64,000 nt of DNA, taken from contig CAZFOB010000003.1 in NCBI GenBank assembly GCA_964520325.1, positions 186,001 to 250,000 of the forward strand. Reading direction: 5' to 3'. Below, one piece after another: positions 24,510 to 33,235 of the stretch. The DNA is from CAZFOB01 sp964520325 (GTDB lineage Bacteria; Actinomycetota; JAICYB01). The notes below the pieces were generated by a model, which was not told where the DNA came from, ran no database searches, and worked only from the letters and a program-made list of their open reading frames with translations. The position numbers and the translations under genes are program-made. Within the stretch, counting starts at the first letter, position 1. Each line of letters begins with the position of its first letter.

Positions 24510-27500
24510 TCAGACGCCGCGACGCGTGGCTTCGGCTGCGAGTTCAGCTCGCGTGGACACGCCGAGCTTGCCGAAGACGTTGCGCAGATGGGCGGAGACC
24601 GTCCGCTTCGAGACGAACAGCCGCTCGCCGATCTGGGGATTCGTCAGGCCTTCGGCGACGAGGGCGACGACCTTCAGCTCGGTCGGCGTGAGGCTGTCCC
24701 ACCCGGCCGGCGGACGGCGACGCGGCCCCCACCCGCGGAGAGCGAAGGCGACGGCGTCGTCGAGCTCGGTCACCTCGCCGGCGGACCAGGCGTCCGTGAA
24801 TGCGTCCTCGCCCAAGCGGGAGCGCGCAGCGGCGATGTCGTCCGAGATGGTGAGGACCGGATTCGGCCTGCGGACCGTCCCCATCCGTGTGCGGGCCGAG
24901 GTCGCCGCTGCCCAGAGCCGTACGGCGTCGGCGTCGGCGCCGACGTCCGAGCGGAGCGCAGCCGCCACATCGAGGAGGTCGGGAGCCAACACGCGGGGCC
25001 CCAAATCGCTGATGACCGTCAGCCCCTCGTGGACATGCCGTTCCGCTTCCTCTATCTCTCCCATCGCGCGAGCGGCGATGGCGCTTGCACCCAGGGTCAA
25101 CGCCGTGATGAACAAAAAGGGGATCTGCGCGGGCGCGACGGTGCCAGCATCGATCGTTCGCCTGGCCTTCTCGCGATCGCCTGCGGCGACGAAGTTGATC
25201 GCTCGCAGTCCCGAGATCACGTCGCCGTACATCATCGCGACCATGTGGAGGCCATCGGTCCGCTCGTCCGCATCTGACGCGTCGCTGCTGATCAGCGAGA
25301 ACTCCTCATCCGCATCTTCGATCCGACCTTCGTCGACGGCCATCCACGCGAGGGCGAACCTGGCCATGAGCGCGACCATGGCGCGTTCAGGGGTGTCCGC
25401 ATCGGCGAGCGACAACGCTCGCGCTGCGTGTTCCCGTGCTCTGGCCGAATCGCCCTTCAGCCAGAGGGCGCAGGCGAGGAAGGTCTCGGCCCTCGATGTC
25501 CACTCCGGTTCACCGGCAGCCGCGAACCACGCACGGCTGTCCTCGAGCACGTTGATCCCCGCGTCGACGTCACCGGCCTGGTACAGCGCGAAGCCGTACA
25601 CCTGACGCAGCGGTTCGGCGCTGAGATTCGCCTGCTGGGCAACAGCCAGCCCTTCCCGAACGGCGGCGAGTCCGCGCTCCCCGGTGTACCCGAGGGCCTG
25701 GCCCAGGAAGTACTGGGCCTGCCAGAGCGCAGCCGGGTCGTTCGCGTCCCTCGCGACCTGGACGCTCTCTTCGAGGACCGCCACTCCCTGCGCCCGATCC
25801 ACCATGCTGAGCGAGAACCCGTACCGCTGCAGGAGGTACGAGAGGTGGGACAGGTTTCCGATCTCGCGCGCAAGGGGGATCGCATCGCGCGCGAGCGTCC
25901 CGCCTTCGATGACTTCACCCTCGATGAACATCGCGTGCGCGAGCGCTGCCGACGCTGCAACTCTCGCGTGCGGCGGCGCATCGCCTGTGTCGCGCAACAG
26001 TTCATCGAGCCAGCGCCGGCCTTCACGGACCCGCATCCCTGAACTGGTCGCGAACGAGCGTATCCAAACGTCCCAAAGCGAAGTCGCCAGACGCAGACCG
26101 GACTCGTGATGTCCATCGACGATCGCCCATTCGCATGCTTCGCGGAGGTTGTCGTACATGACGTCGATGGCGGCTCGCGTTTCCAGAGGGCCCCCTTTTC
26201 CGCCCCTCAGTTCGGCCAGCAGGTTCACTGCCCAGTCGGCGTGGAAGTCGAGATGACTCGTCGAGACGTCCTTCGCCTCGCCACTCGCAACCAAACGCTC
26301 GCGTGCGTACTGACGGATGGTCTCGAGCAATCGGTAGCTCGTACCAGACCCGGTGTCATCCGCAACGACCAACGAACGATCGACGAGCTGGGAGAGGAGC
26401 TCGAGGACGTCCGCTTGTTGGACCTCACCACCGGACACGACATGCTCGGCCCCCGCGAGCGTGAAGGTTCCCGCGAATACGGCCAGCCGCCGAAGGACGA
26501 CCTTCTGCGGGCCGGACAGCATGTCGTGGCTCCATCCGACCGACGCCTCGAGGGTCTGCTGCCGCGCGAGCACGGTGCGCGAACCACGTCCGAGCAGGCG
26601 GAAGCGGTCGTTGATGCCTGAGGCAAGGTCACGCACGGACAACACACGCACGCGGGCGGCGGCCAGCTCGAGCGCGAGGGGGATCCCATCGAGACGCTTG
26701 CAGATCTCCGCCACGGACGCCGCGCTCTCAGCCGTCAGCGCGAATCCCGGCCGCGCATGCGCCGCGCGGTCGACGAACAGCCGCACGGCGTCGTATCCGA
26801 GGAGATCTTCCGGACGATCGCTCCCGTTCTCCGGAGCACGCAGGGACGGCACGCGCCACGCGACCTCGCTCTCCACGCCGACCGGCTCGCGGCTGGTCGT
26901 GATGATGTGCACGTTCGGACAGGCCTTGAGGATCGCGTCGGCGAGTCGAGCGCTGGCGTCGACGAGATGCTCGCAGTTGTCCAGAACGACGAGGGCTGCG
27001 AGACCCGACAGCCGCAGGCACACCGACTCGGTGTCGTCCCTCGATCGATCCTCGCGAACGCCCATGGTCGTGCGGAGCGTTTGCGCTACGGCGGATGGAT
27101 CGGACAGGGGGCCGAGATCACAGAACCACACGCCGTCCGGGAACATGTCGGGGACCAAGCGCGAAACCTCGATGGCCAGGCGCGTCTTCCCGCAGCCGCC
27201 GGCGCCTGTCAGCGTGACCAGCCGGTGCTCGCCGACGAGCCGGCGGGCCTCTTCGAGTTCGAGGACACGTCCGACGAAGCTCGTGAGGGGCACGGGGAGG
27301 TTGCCCGCGCTCGCGGGCGACGAGCGGATCGGTGGGAACCGTCCCTGAAGCGCCGGATGGGTGAGCTGGTAGGCGCGCTCGGCGCGGTCGAGATCCTTCA
27401 GCTGGTGGGAGCCGAGATCGATCAGGTCCACGCCGTCGGGAAGCGCGTCCTGGACGAGGTCGCGCGTCGAGGACGACAGGAGCGTCTGGCCCCCGTGCGC

Positions 27501-27881
27501 GAGATCGCGCAGCCGAGCCGTCCGGATGATGACCGGACCGTCATAGCGGGACTCGTCGCGGAGCTCGACCTCGCCCGTGTGCAGCGCCATGCGGACGGCG
27601 ATGGGTCCGTCCACCAGCCCGATCTGCAACGCGAGCGCCGCCGCAACTGCGTCGGACGCACGCGCGAACGCGACGACGAAGCTGTCCCCTTCGCCCTGCT
27701 CGAGAGGACGGGCGCCACCACATCGTGCGGCGACCTCGTCGATCAGGGCGTCGAGGGAGGACATGGAGGAGCGCATCTGCGCTGCCTGCTCCTCCCACGC
27801 ACGCGTCGACGACTCGACGTCGGCGAGCAAGAGCGTCACCGTCCCCGACGGGAGTTGGACGGCGCGTTCGTCATTCTTCAT
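24510..27881 (-). CDS. Cyclase-domain / NB-ARC ATPase / TPR / LuxR-type transcriptional regulator
   Basis: A 1123-aa signalling regulator. Domains in order: class III adenylyl/guanylyl-cyclase homology domain (about 10-175; metal aspartates at D21 in LLLADVESST and D66 in GEGDSFVVAF), NB-ARC/AAA ATPase (about 200-520; P-loop GAGGCGKT at 226-233; VLDNCEHLVDA Walker B), helical TPR-like repeats (about 560-1030), and a C-terminal LuxR helix-turn-helix (LTPTELKVVALVAEGLTNPQ, SKRTVSAHLRNVFGKLGV). In the cyclase domain the transition-state Asn of the GPxxNRxARL motif is Ile (GPVIIRTARL), so cyclase activity is doubtful. Start at ATG 27881; the frame continues to GTG 27932 through the upstream motif. 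Confidence 0.88.
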   Translation of the reverse strand: MKNDERAVQLPSGTVTLLLADVESSTRAWEEQAAQMRSSMSSLDALIDEVAARCGGARPLEQGEGDSFVVAFARASDAVAAALALQIGLVDGPIAVRMALHTGEVELRDESRYDGPVIIRTARLRDLAHGGQTLLSSSTRDLVQDALPDGVDLIDLGSHQLKDLDRAERAYQLTHPALQGRFPPIRSSPASAGNLPVPLTSFVGRVLELEEARRLVGEHRLVTLTGAGGCGKTRLAIEVSRLVPDMFPDGVWFCDLGPLSDPSAVAQTLRTTMGVREDRSRDDTESVCLRLSGLAALVVLDNCEHLVDASARLADAILKACPNVHIITTSREPVGVESEVAWRVPSLRAPENGSDRPEDLLGYDAVRLFVDRAAHARPGFALTAESAASVAEICKRLDGIPLALELAAARVRVLSVRDLASGINDRFRLLGRGSRTVLARQQTLEASVGWSHDMLSGPQKVVLRRLAVFAGTFTLAGAEHVVSGGEVQQADVLELLSQLVDRSLVVADDTGSGTSYRLLETIRQYARERLVASGEAKDVSTSHLDFHADWAVNLLAELRGGKGGPLETRAAIDVMYDNLREACEWAIVDGHHESGLRLATSLWDVWIRSFATSSGMRVREGRRWLDELLRDTGDAPPHARVAASAALAHAMFIEGEVIEGGTLARDAIPLAREIGNLSHLSYLLQRYGFSLSMVDRAQGVAVLEESVQVARDANDPAALWQAQYFLGQALGYTGERGLAAVREGLAVAQQANLSAEPLRQVYGFALYQAGDVDAGINVLEDSRAWFAAAGEPEWTSRAETFLACALWLKGDSARAREHAARALSLADADTPERAMVALMARFALAWMAVDEGRIEDADEEFSLISSDASDADERTDGLHMVAMMYGDVISGLRAINFVAAGDREKARRTIDAGTVAPAQIPFLFITALTLGASAIAARAMGEIEEAERHVHEGLTVISDLGPRVLAPDLLDVAAALRSDVGADADAVRLWAAATSARTRMGTVRRPNPVLTISDDIAAARSRLGEDAFTDAWSAGEVTELDDAVAFALRGWGPRRRPPAGWDSLTPTELKVVALVAEGLTNPQIGERLFVSKRTVSAHLRNVFGKLGVSTRAELAAEATRRGV

Positions 27882-27927
27882 CGCGAGTCCAGTGTGGGCC
27901 ACCGCCGCATCGTGACGCAGACCGCGC

Positions 27928-27952
27928 ACCACTACATCGGCCAGATGACGTA
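27928..27952 (-). promoter_or_regulatory. Shared upstream motif, copy B (LuxR-type regulator gene)
   Basis: On the minus strand it reads TACGTCATCTGGCC then GATGTAGTGGT, 46 bases before the regulator's ATG at 27881. It matches copy A (24411-24435) at 22 of 25 positions, far above chance for two intergenic regions 3.5 kb apart. Confidence 0.5.
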
Positions 27953-27980
27953 GAAGCGCTGTGCGCCGCTGCTCAGGGCG

Positions 27981-28088
27981 TTACGCCGCGTCGATGCGGT
28001 AGACGACGCCCTCGTCCAGGGCCAGGACATCCAACTCGCCGTCGGCGTCCTGGCCGAAGGGCGAGATCTCGCCCGGAGCGGGCAGATC
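27981..28088 (-). pseudogene. C-terminal relic of a PQQ-type sugar (sorbosone/glucose) dehydrogenase
   Basis: About 35 codons on the minus strand ending in TAA read APGEISPFGQDADGELDVLA followed by VVYRIDAA, the C-terminal signature (SFGEDADGELYVL...VYRI) of soluble PQQ-dependent glucose/sorbosone dehydrogenases. Nothing upstream in this frame continues the protein, so only the last blade strand remains. It abuts another relic on the opposite strand. Confidence 0.55.
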
Positions 28089-28232
28089 CGCTACCGCGCG
28101 CCAACAAACTTCGTCGGAACGGACACGTTCACGTACACGATCTCCGACGGAGCCGGCGGGACCGACGATGCAACCGTGACCATCGACGTCCGTTGCAGGC
28201 CATTGCCGCGCGGCCTGGGCTGCAGCAGCTGA
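28080..28232 (+). pseudogene. Relic of a cadherin-like/tandem-95 repeat surface protein
   Basis: On the plus strand about 50 codons ending at TGA 28230-28232 read GQIRYRAPTNFVGTDTF then TYTISDGAGGTDDATVTID, a textbook tandem-95/VCBS-type repeat. No start codon or upstream repeats remain. Together with the opposite-strand dehydrogenase relic, it makes this 285-base gap a patchwork of two decayed genes. Confidence 0.6.
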
Positions 28233-28237
28233 CGACT

Positions 28238-29326
28238 TCACTCGAAGCAGACGTGGTGCGTGCGTCCTTCTTCGAGGAAGCGAAGAAGATCTGCGCCCTC
28301 CTCGACCAGCGCTGATCGCTCGACGTTCGTCAGCTTCCGGATCGGTCCGAGCACGAGCGTCGCCGTCGTCTTCTTGCGCTCGATCTTCCAGGTTCCGCAA
28401 ACGAAACCGTCTACCGAGAAGCTCGACCAACCCACCGCCTCTTTGACGGGCCAGGCCTCGTAGATGATCCGGCTGCGATCGGCGTGTCCGAGGAACACGT
28501 TGTCGTAGTCGCCGAAGAAGCGTGGTGGTGCGGGTGTGTCGGCGTCCGGGAACGGTGATCCGGGGACGTCGAACAGCTCGCGTTCCTTCTCGTCGCAAAA
28601 CGTCACGAGTTTCGCACGCAACCGGTCGATCAGATCGCGGTGTCCGCTGATACCCGACCAGTTGCGGAAGTCCGCCATCGTTGCCGGACCGAAGGCCGTG
28701 AGGTAGCGCAGGAACATCTGGTCGATCGACGGCCGTTTCGCGAGCGGCTTGCCGAGCCATCCTTCGACGGTCGTCCAGTACGGCCGTCCGGTTCGTCCCC
28801 ACAACCCTCGGGGCGGTGTCTGCACGAGCGGGAGCGCGAACTTGACCGCGAAGCCGAGCGCTTCGGCGTCGCGGCCGGGCCACCGCTTCAGGAGCAGCTT
28901 GCCGATCTCCGGCGTCGTCCTCGGCTGCTCTTCGAGGATCGCTCGACCGGCGTCCAGCATGTCTTGGATGTCGAGACCGGTGAGTCGCTTGCCGAAGGCC
29001 TGGCCGCTGAAGGCCCGCTCGAGGACGCGCTGGACGAGCGGACGGATCTTCCGGACGTCGCCCGATGAGACCAGATGGATGGTTGAGCGCATCAATGGAG
29101 CACGCACGACGCGCTTGTCCTCGAGCGCCCTGCTGAGCTCCATCGGGTCGAAGTCGTTCAGGCGCGTCCACATCGTGATGTATGGGTTGGACGGCTCCTG
29201 GGCTTGCACCCCGACGAGATGCTCGACGAGGTCGATGACCGGCATGCCCACGCGAGCGAGGAGCATCTGGCGCGCGAGCAGCGAGCGATTGAGGGTGCGT
29301 CTATTGAGGGTCGGGGCAGCGGTCAT
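28238..29326 (-). CDS. Winged-helix DNA-binding domain-containing protein (AlkZ/HTH_42 family)
   Basis: A 362-aa protein of the AlkZ-like (HTH_42) family of winged-helix proteins, some of which are DNA glycosylases. Typical segments: LLARQMLLAR, HLVGVQAQEPSNPYITMWTRL, RAPLMRSTIHLVSSGD, RYLTAFGPATMADFRNWSGI and the C-terminal VDGFVCGTWKI. The QAQ segment (VGVQAQEP) corresponds to the catalytic QxQ/QxD loop in AlkZ-type glycosylases. Start ATG 29326 is divergent from the monooxygenase gene, 43 bases away. Confidence 0.82.
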   Translation of the reverse strand: MTAAPTLNRRTLNRSLLARQMLLARVGMPVIDLVEHLVGVQAQEPSNPYITMWTRLNDFDPMELSRALEDKRVVRAPLMRSTIHLVSSGDVRKIRPLVQRVLERAFSGQAFGKRLTGLDIQDMLDAGRAILEEQPRTTPEIGKLLLKRWPGRDAEALGFAVKFALPLVQTPPRGLWGRTGRPYWTTVEGWLGKPLAKRPSIDQMFLRYLTAFGPATMADFRNWSGISGHRDLIDRLRAKLVTFCDEKERELFDVPGSPFPDADTPAPPRFFGDYDNVFLGHADRSRIIYEAWPVKEAVGWSSFSVDGFVCGTWKIERKKTTATLVLGPIRKLTNVERSALVEEGADLLRFLEEGRTHHVCFE

Positions 29327-29369
29327 CGAACTAGTATCGACACGTCTGGGAGCCAACGGAGGACGCAGC

Positions 29370-31259
29370 GTGGCGATGACGATGTCGATCGAGCAGGCGG
29401 TGGCGGAAGCTGATGTGCCCGTGCTGCTCGTCGCCACCGCGCACCTGACCGGCGACCTCTCACTGCTCCGGGACGAGTTCCGTCCCGACTCCTCCAACCT
29501 CTTCGACCCGAACGCCGGTCTGTCCGAGGAAGCCATCGCTCAGGCACGCGTGCTCGCGGGCGACGTGCTGCGTCGCCACTTCGACTCAGGGACCGACCCC
29601 GCCCCGGACAGCAGTGACGCCGACCTGTACCGGATGATCGCGTTCCTCGTCGGCGAAGAGCCGATGGAGGAGTACCTTCCCGTGCTGCTCGAAGAGCTCG
29701 CACTGTCGGGGACCGATCCACGCGCGCCGACATGGCACAAGTCGGACATCGCACCGGACACCGCGTTCAGCGTCGCCGTCGTCGGCGCGGGCATGTCCGG
29801 ACTCGTCGTCGCGCATCGGCTCCTGCAGGCCGGGATCGACGTCACGATCTTCGAGAAGAACGCCGATGTCGGCGGAACGTGGCTCGAGAACACATATCCG
29901 GGGTGCCGCGTGGACGTCCCGAGCAATCTCTACAGCTACTCCTTCGCGCAGACTCCGTGGCCGGGGTTCTTCTCAGCGCAGGAGAGCCTCCTCGGCTACT
30001 TCCGGCAATGCGCGGACGATCTCGGTCTCCGCGAGCACATCCGCTTCGGCACCGAGGTCTTGTCGTGCGCCTACGACGACGAGCCCCAGATGTGGTCGCT
30101 TCGCGTCAGCACCGACGGTCGAGAGGAGATCCACGAGTGCAACGCCGTCGCGAGCGCGGTCGGTCAGCTGAACCGGCCGAAGTTCCCCGACATCGCCGGG
30201 CGCGATCGGTTCGCCGGCCGGTCGTTCCACTCGGCCCGCTGGGAGTACGACGTCGATCTGTCGGAGGCGCGGGTGGCGATCATCGGTACCGGCGCGAGCG
30301 CGGCGCAGTTCATCCCCACGGTGGGTGAGCAGGCCGGAGCTCTCACCGTCTTCCAACGAACCGCGCCGTGGCTCGTTCCGACGCCCAACTACCACGACGG
30401 GATCCCCGACGGCGTTGCTTTCCTGCTCGATCGGGTTCCGAACTATGTGCGGTGGGACCGGCTCTGGCTCTTCTGGCGTTCGCACGAGGGACTGCTGCCG
30501 GCTGCGCAGGTCGATCCGGAGTGGCCGGATCAGCACAAGTCGATCAGCATGATGAACGAGTTCGTGCGGATATTCCTCACGGAGTACCTTCGCGCTGAGT
30601 TCCCGGAAGACGAGCTGTTCGAGAAGGTCGTCCCCAACTACCCGCCGATCGCCAAGCGCATCGTGCGCGACAACGGGATCTATGCGCGGACGCTGCGGCG
30701 TGACAACGTCGACCTCGTCACCGAGAGGATCGAGGAGATCACGGAGACGGGCATCCGCACTGCCGACGGCGTCGAGCACTCATTCGACGTGATCATCTAC
30801 GGGACGGGGTTCCATGCCTCGAAGTTCCTGATGCCGATGGGCGTCACAGGACGAGACGGCGTCGACCTCCACAAGCATTGGGACGGCGACCCGCGCGCGT
30901 ACCTCGGTCTCGTTGTCCCGCAGTTCCCGAACCTGTTCATGCTCTACGGTCCGAACACCAACATCGTGATCAACGGCAGCATCATCTACTTCTCCGAGTG
31001 CGAAGCCCACTACATCGTCGAGTCGGTCCGGATGCTGCTCGAGGACGGCCATCGGTCGATGGAGTGCCGGACGGACGTGCACGACGACTACAACGTGCTC
31101 ATCGACGACACCAACCGTCGCATGGCGTGGGGCGCGTCGACGGTGAGCACCTGGTACAAGAACGAGAAAGGCCGCATCACCCAGAATTGGCCCTTCTCGC
31201 TGCTCGAGTACTGGCAGCGCACACGCATGCCGGATCCGAACGAATACGTCCTGCGCTGA
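29370..31259 (+). CDS. FAD-dependent Baeyer-Villiger-type monooxygenase (HAPMO-like)
   Basis: A 629-aa NAD(P)H-dependent flavoprotein. First Rossmann motif VVGAGMSGLVVAHRL (about residue 137), the exact Baeyer-Villiger fingerprint FAGRSFHSARW (FxGxxxHxxxW, about 280), and the second Rossmann motif IIGTGASAAQF (about 304). About 130 extra N-terminal residues, as in 4-hydroxyacetophenone monooxygenase, distinguish it from shorter family members. It oxidises ketones to esters or lactones; the substrate is unknown. GGAGGA lies 7 bases before GTG 29370; ATG 29376 is an alternative. The next gene starts right after its stop. Confidence 0.9.
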   Translation: MAMTMSIEQAVAEADVPVLLVATAHLTGDLSLLRDEFRPDSSNLFDPNAGLSEEAIAQARVLAGDVLRRHFDSGTDPAPDSSDADLYRMIAFLVGEEPMEEYLPVLLEELALSGTDPRAPTWHKSDIAPDTAFSVAVVGAGMSGLVVAHRLLQAGIDVTIFEKNADVGGTWLENTYPGCRVDVPSNLYSYSFAQTPWPGFFSAQESLLGYFRQCADDLGLREHIRFGTEVLSCAYDDEPQMWSLRVSTDGREEIHECNAVASAVGQLNRPKFPDIAGRDRFAGRSFHSARWEYDVDLSEARVAIIGTGASAAQFIPTVGEQAGALTVFQRTAPWLVPTPNYHDGIPDGVAFLLDRVPNYVRWDRLWLFWRSHEGLLPAAQVDPEWPDQHKSISMMNEFVRIFLTEYLRAEFPEDELFEKVVPNYPPIAKRIVRDNGIYARTLRRDNVDLVTERIEEITETGIRTADGVEHSFDVIIYGTGFHASKFLMPMGVTGRDGVDLHKHWDGDPRAYLGLVVPQFPNLFMLYGPNTNIVINGSIIYFSECEAHYIVESVRMLLEDGHRSMECRTDVHDDYNVLIDDTNRRMAWGASTVSTWYKNEKGRITQNWPFSLLEYWQRTRMPDPNEYVLR

Positions 31260-31553
31260 GTGGTCATCGAGACGGCGACGTTCAAGCTTGTCGCCGATGC
31301 CGATGAGGCCGCGTTCCTCGAGGCCGACCATCGCGTGCAGACCGAGTTCATCCCGAACCACCCCGGCTTCATCCGCCGGACGACCGCGAGGGGCGTGGAC
31401 GAGGAGTGGCTCACCGTCGCGTTGTGGTACTCCGAAGCAGATGCTGTTTCATCACAGGCGCTGTGGCCAACGCACGATGCGACCATCGCGTTCATGTCGT
31501 TCGTCGACGTCGAGTCCGTTCGAGTGAAGCGTTACACCGACATCGGCGGCTGA
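31260..31553 (+). CDS. Small dimeric alpha/beta-barrel (ABM-like) protein
   Basis: A 97-aa protein whose GTG start directly follows the monooxygenase stop, so the two are translationally coupled. The pattern ETATFKLVADADEAAFLEAD, FIPNHPGFIRRTT, EEWLTVALWYSEADA is that of ferredoxin-like dimeric barrels (antibiotic-biosynthesis-monooxygenase/stress-response barrel type). It may assist the oxygenase; the exact role is unknown. Confidence 0.7.
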   Translation: MVIETATFKLVADADEAAFLEADHRVQTEFIPNHPGFIRRTTARGVDEEWLTVALWYSEADAVSSQALWPTHDATIAFMSFVDVESVRVKRYTDIGG

Positions 31554-31554
31554 G

Positions 31555-31908
31555 TTACTGCTGGACGAGCATCACCGGGTTGCCTTCGGGATCTGTGATG
31601 GCTGCCAAGGTCGGCTGCCCGGGAAGGTCGAACGGTTCGGCGACGATCTCTCCACCGAGCATCTTCGCGTGGTCGAGCGAGGTGCGCAGGTCCTTCACTT
31701 GGATGAAGAGCGTCACGCCGCTGCGGTCGCTCTTGCGGATGTGTCCGGCCGGACCGGGCTCGGGCCCACCGATGCCTGCGGAGATCGACATGATCGCGCC
31801 GTCGCCGATGTCCCAGTTGAAGAGCTCGCCGTAGAACGTGCGCAGCAGGCCTGGATCTGTGGCTTCGATCTCCCAGTGCACGACCGGCCGAGCCCAGTCT
31901 TGACTCAT
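31555..31908 (-). CDS. VOC family protein (glyoxalase/bleomycin-resistance fold)
   Basis: A 117-aa single-domain VOC protein: WARPVVHWEIEATDPGLLRTFYGELFNWDI at the start, then SGVTLFIQVKDLRTSLDHA and ITDPEGNPVMLVQQ at the end. Start at ATG 31908. It converges on the monooxygenase-ABM pair with only one base between stops. Function unknown. Confidence 0.82.
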   Translation of the reverse strand: MSQDWARPVVHWEIEATDPGLLRTFYGELFNWDIGDGAIMSISAGIGGPEPGPAGHIRKSDRSGVTLFIQVKDLRTSLDHAKMLGGEIVAEPFDLPGQPTLAAITDPEGNPVMLVQQ

Positions 31909-31921
31909 GTACCGAGGGTAG

Positions 31922-33157
31922 TCACTCGCGCGAGAGGTAATCCCTGACGGCGTCGAGCGCGCGCGGCGGCAATCCAGCGCGGGGGGCCGGGCCCGTGTAC
32001 GCGAGCCGCGGACGGAACGGCGTTGGGCGCCGAGCTTCCTCGAGCGCGTGCGCGATCCACCCGGCCGACTTGGCGACGAACGAGAGACACGCTCCGGAAC
32101 CGGTGTCCATACCGAGCGTCCACGACACGGCTGCGAGCGCGTACGTGAGCGTCGGAGGTCCGCCGCTGCGCTGCTCGAGCTCTCCTGCGAGCGAGGCAAC
32201 GACGTCCACGCGTTCGGGCGCAGCCGAGCTCAGCGCCTCGAGCAGGACGACAGCGCGCGGATCGCCCGACCGGTACGTCGCCTTCGAGAACCCCGCGTCG
32301 ATCGCCTCGGCGTCGAGCGCGTCGATGGCGCGCATCGTGCCCTCGGAAGCCGTCGTCGCCAGCGCCGACTCGAGCGCCGCGTAGGGCTTGGAGTCGGCCG
32401 CCGCCATCGCCGCCGCTACGGCCGACGCGACACCCCCGCCGTTGGACACCGTGAGTCGGGAGATCAATGCGGCGCGCGACAGCCCGTGCTCGCACGTAAG
32501 GATGAGCGCGGCATTGAGGACGCCGAGCAGTGGGGGAGTGATCTCACACGATCCGAGCTTCTGCGACAGCCTTACCGCCATACGCGGATCGGGCCCCCCG
32601 GGAAGACCGGCACCCGGAAGCGCGTCGACGAGACACGCCATCACGTCGGAAGCTGCAGCCGTACCAGTGCGCGCGCCGTGCGCCGCGGCCACGCCTTGAG
32701 CGATGAGGCGCAGACGGTCGATCGGCTGGGCGTGCCTTCGCAATGACTCGGCAAGGGTCTGCGCATGGATCGCCACAAGCCGAGTGGCCCGCTCGACGCG
32801 CCACGGAGTGGTTCGGTCCACACTTCCCGTCCACAGCCACCAGACGATCTCCTCGAACGTCGCGTCGCGGCAGGCCTGGAGGACATCGAGCCCGCGGTAA
32901 TAGAGCCGCCCTTGCGCGGTGTCGACGAGCGAGAGCTCGGACGCCACGATGACGTCGGCGGGGGAGCCTCGACGCTCCGCGCTGCGCTTCTCGAGGCGCG
33001 CGAGGTCGGCGGGGTCGAAGAGACTGCGCCGGCCGTCCGCCGACCGGTGGCTCGGCAGGAGCCCCCGGCTCACGTAGGCGTAGAGCGTGGCGGGTTTGAC
33101 GCCGAGGCGGGCGGCCGCCTGCAGCGACGTCAGGAAGGAGCTGGTTGATTCAGTCAA
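31922..33157 (-). CDS. Citrate synthase-family protein with N-terminal MerR-like helix-turn-helix
   Basis: A 411-aa fusion. Residues 1-50 are a MerR/excisionase-type DNA-binding motif (SLQAAARLGVKPATLYAYVSRGLL, SLFDPADLARLEKR). The rest is citrate-synthase-like: LSLVDTAQGRLYYRGLDVLQ, then a large helical domain and GPAPRAGLPPRALDAVRDYL. The canonical HGG and GHxxY catalytic segments are not evident, so catalysis is doubtful and a regulatory or partner role is possible. The start is probably TTG 33157, inside a 28-bp palindrome, which suggests autoregulation. Divergent from a canonical citrate synthase at 33236. Confidence 0.8.
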   Translation of the reverse strand: MTESTSSFLTSLQAAARLGVKPATLYAYVSRGLLPSHRSADGRRSLFDPADLARLEKRSAERRGSPADVIVASELSLVDTAQGRLYYRGLDVLQACRDATFEEIVWWLWTGSVDRTTPWRVERATRLVAIHAQTLAESLRRHAQPIDRLRLIAQGVAAAHGARTGTAAASDVMACLVDALPGAGLPGGPDPRMAVRLSQKLGSCEITPPLLGVLNAALILTCEHGLSRAALISRLTVSNGGGVASAVAAAMAAADSKPYAALESALATTASEGTMRAIDALDAEAIDAGFSKATYRSGDPRAVVLLEALSSAAPERVDVVASLAGELEQRSGGPPTLTYALAAVSWTLGMDTGSGACLSFVAKSAGWIAHALEEARRPTPFRPRLAYTGPAPRAGLPPRALDAVRDYLSRE

Positions 33158-33179
33158 TGTTGATTTCTCAATATTGACT
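33152..33179. promoter_or_regulatory. 28-bp palindrome between the divergent citrate synthase genes
   Basis: AGTCAATGTTGA, a four-base TTTC spacer, and TCAATATTGACT form an almost perfect inverted repeat (one mismatch pair). Each half itself contains a TCAAnnTTGA palindrome (33154-33163 and 33168-33177). It overlaps the presumed TTG start of the HTH-containing gene and lies 57 bases before the plus-strand citrate synthase start. The likely ligand is the MerR-like domain of that gene's own product. Confidence 0.65.
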
Positions 33180-33235
33180 CTGAACCCGCGCGGACGCAAG
33201 CTTCCGTTGAGGGACCGCTGACGAGGGAGGAAGCG

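Noticed and set aside
26757..27953. Plus-strand frame antisense to the cyclase/LuxR regulator
   Set aside because: The minus-strand gene shows intact cyclase-like, NB-ARC and HTH motifs; the plus frame is only open because of codon bias.
28749..29369. N-terminal extension of the monooxygenase frame (to 836 aa)
   Set aside because: It runs antisense through the winged-helix gene; GTG 29370 has a well-spaced GGAGGA ribosome-binding site.
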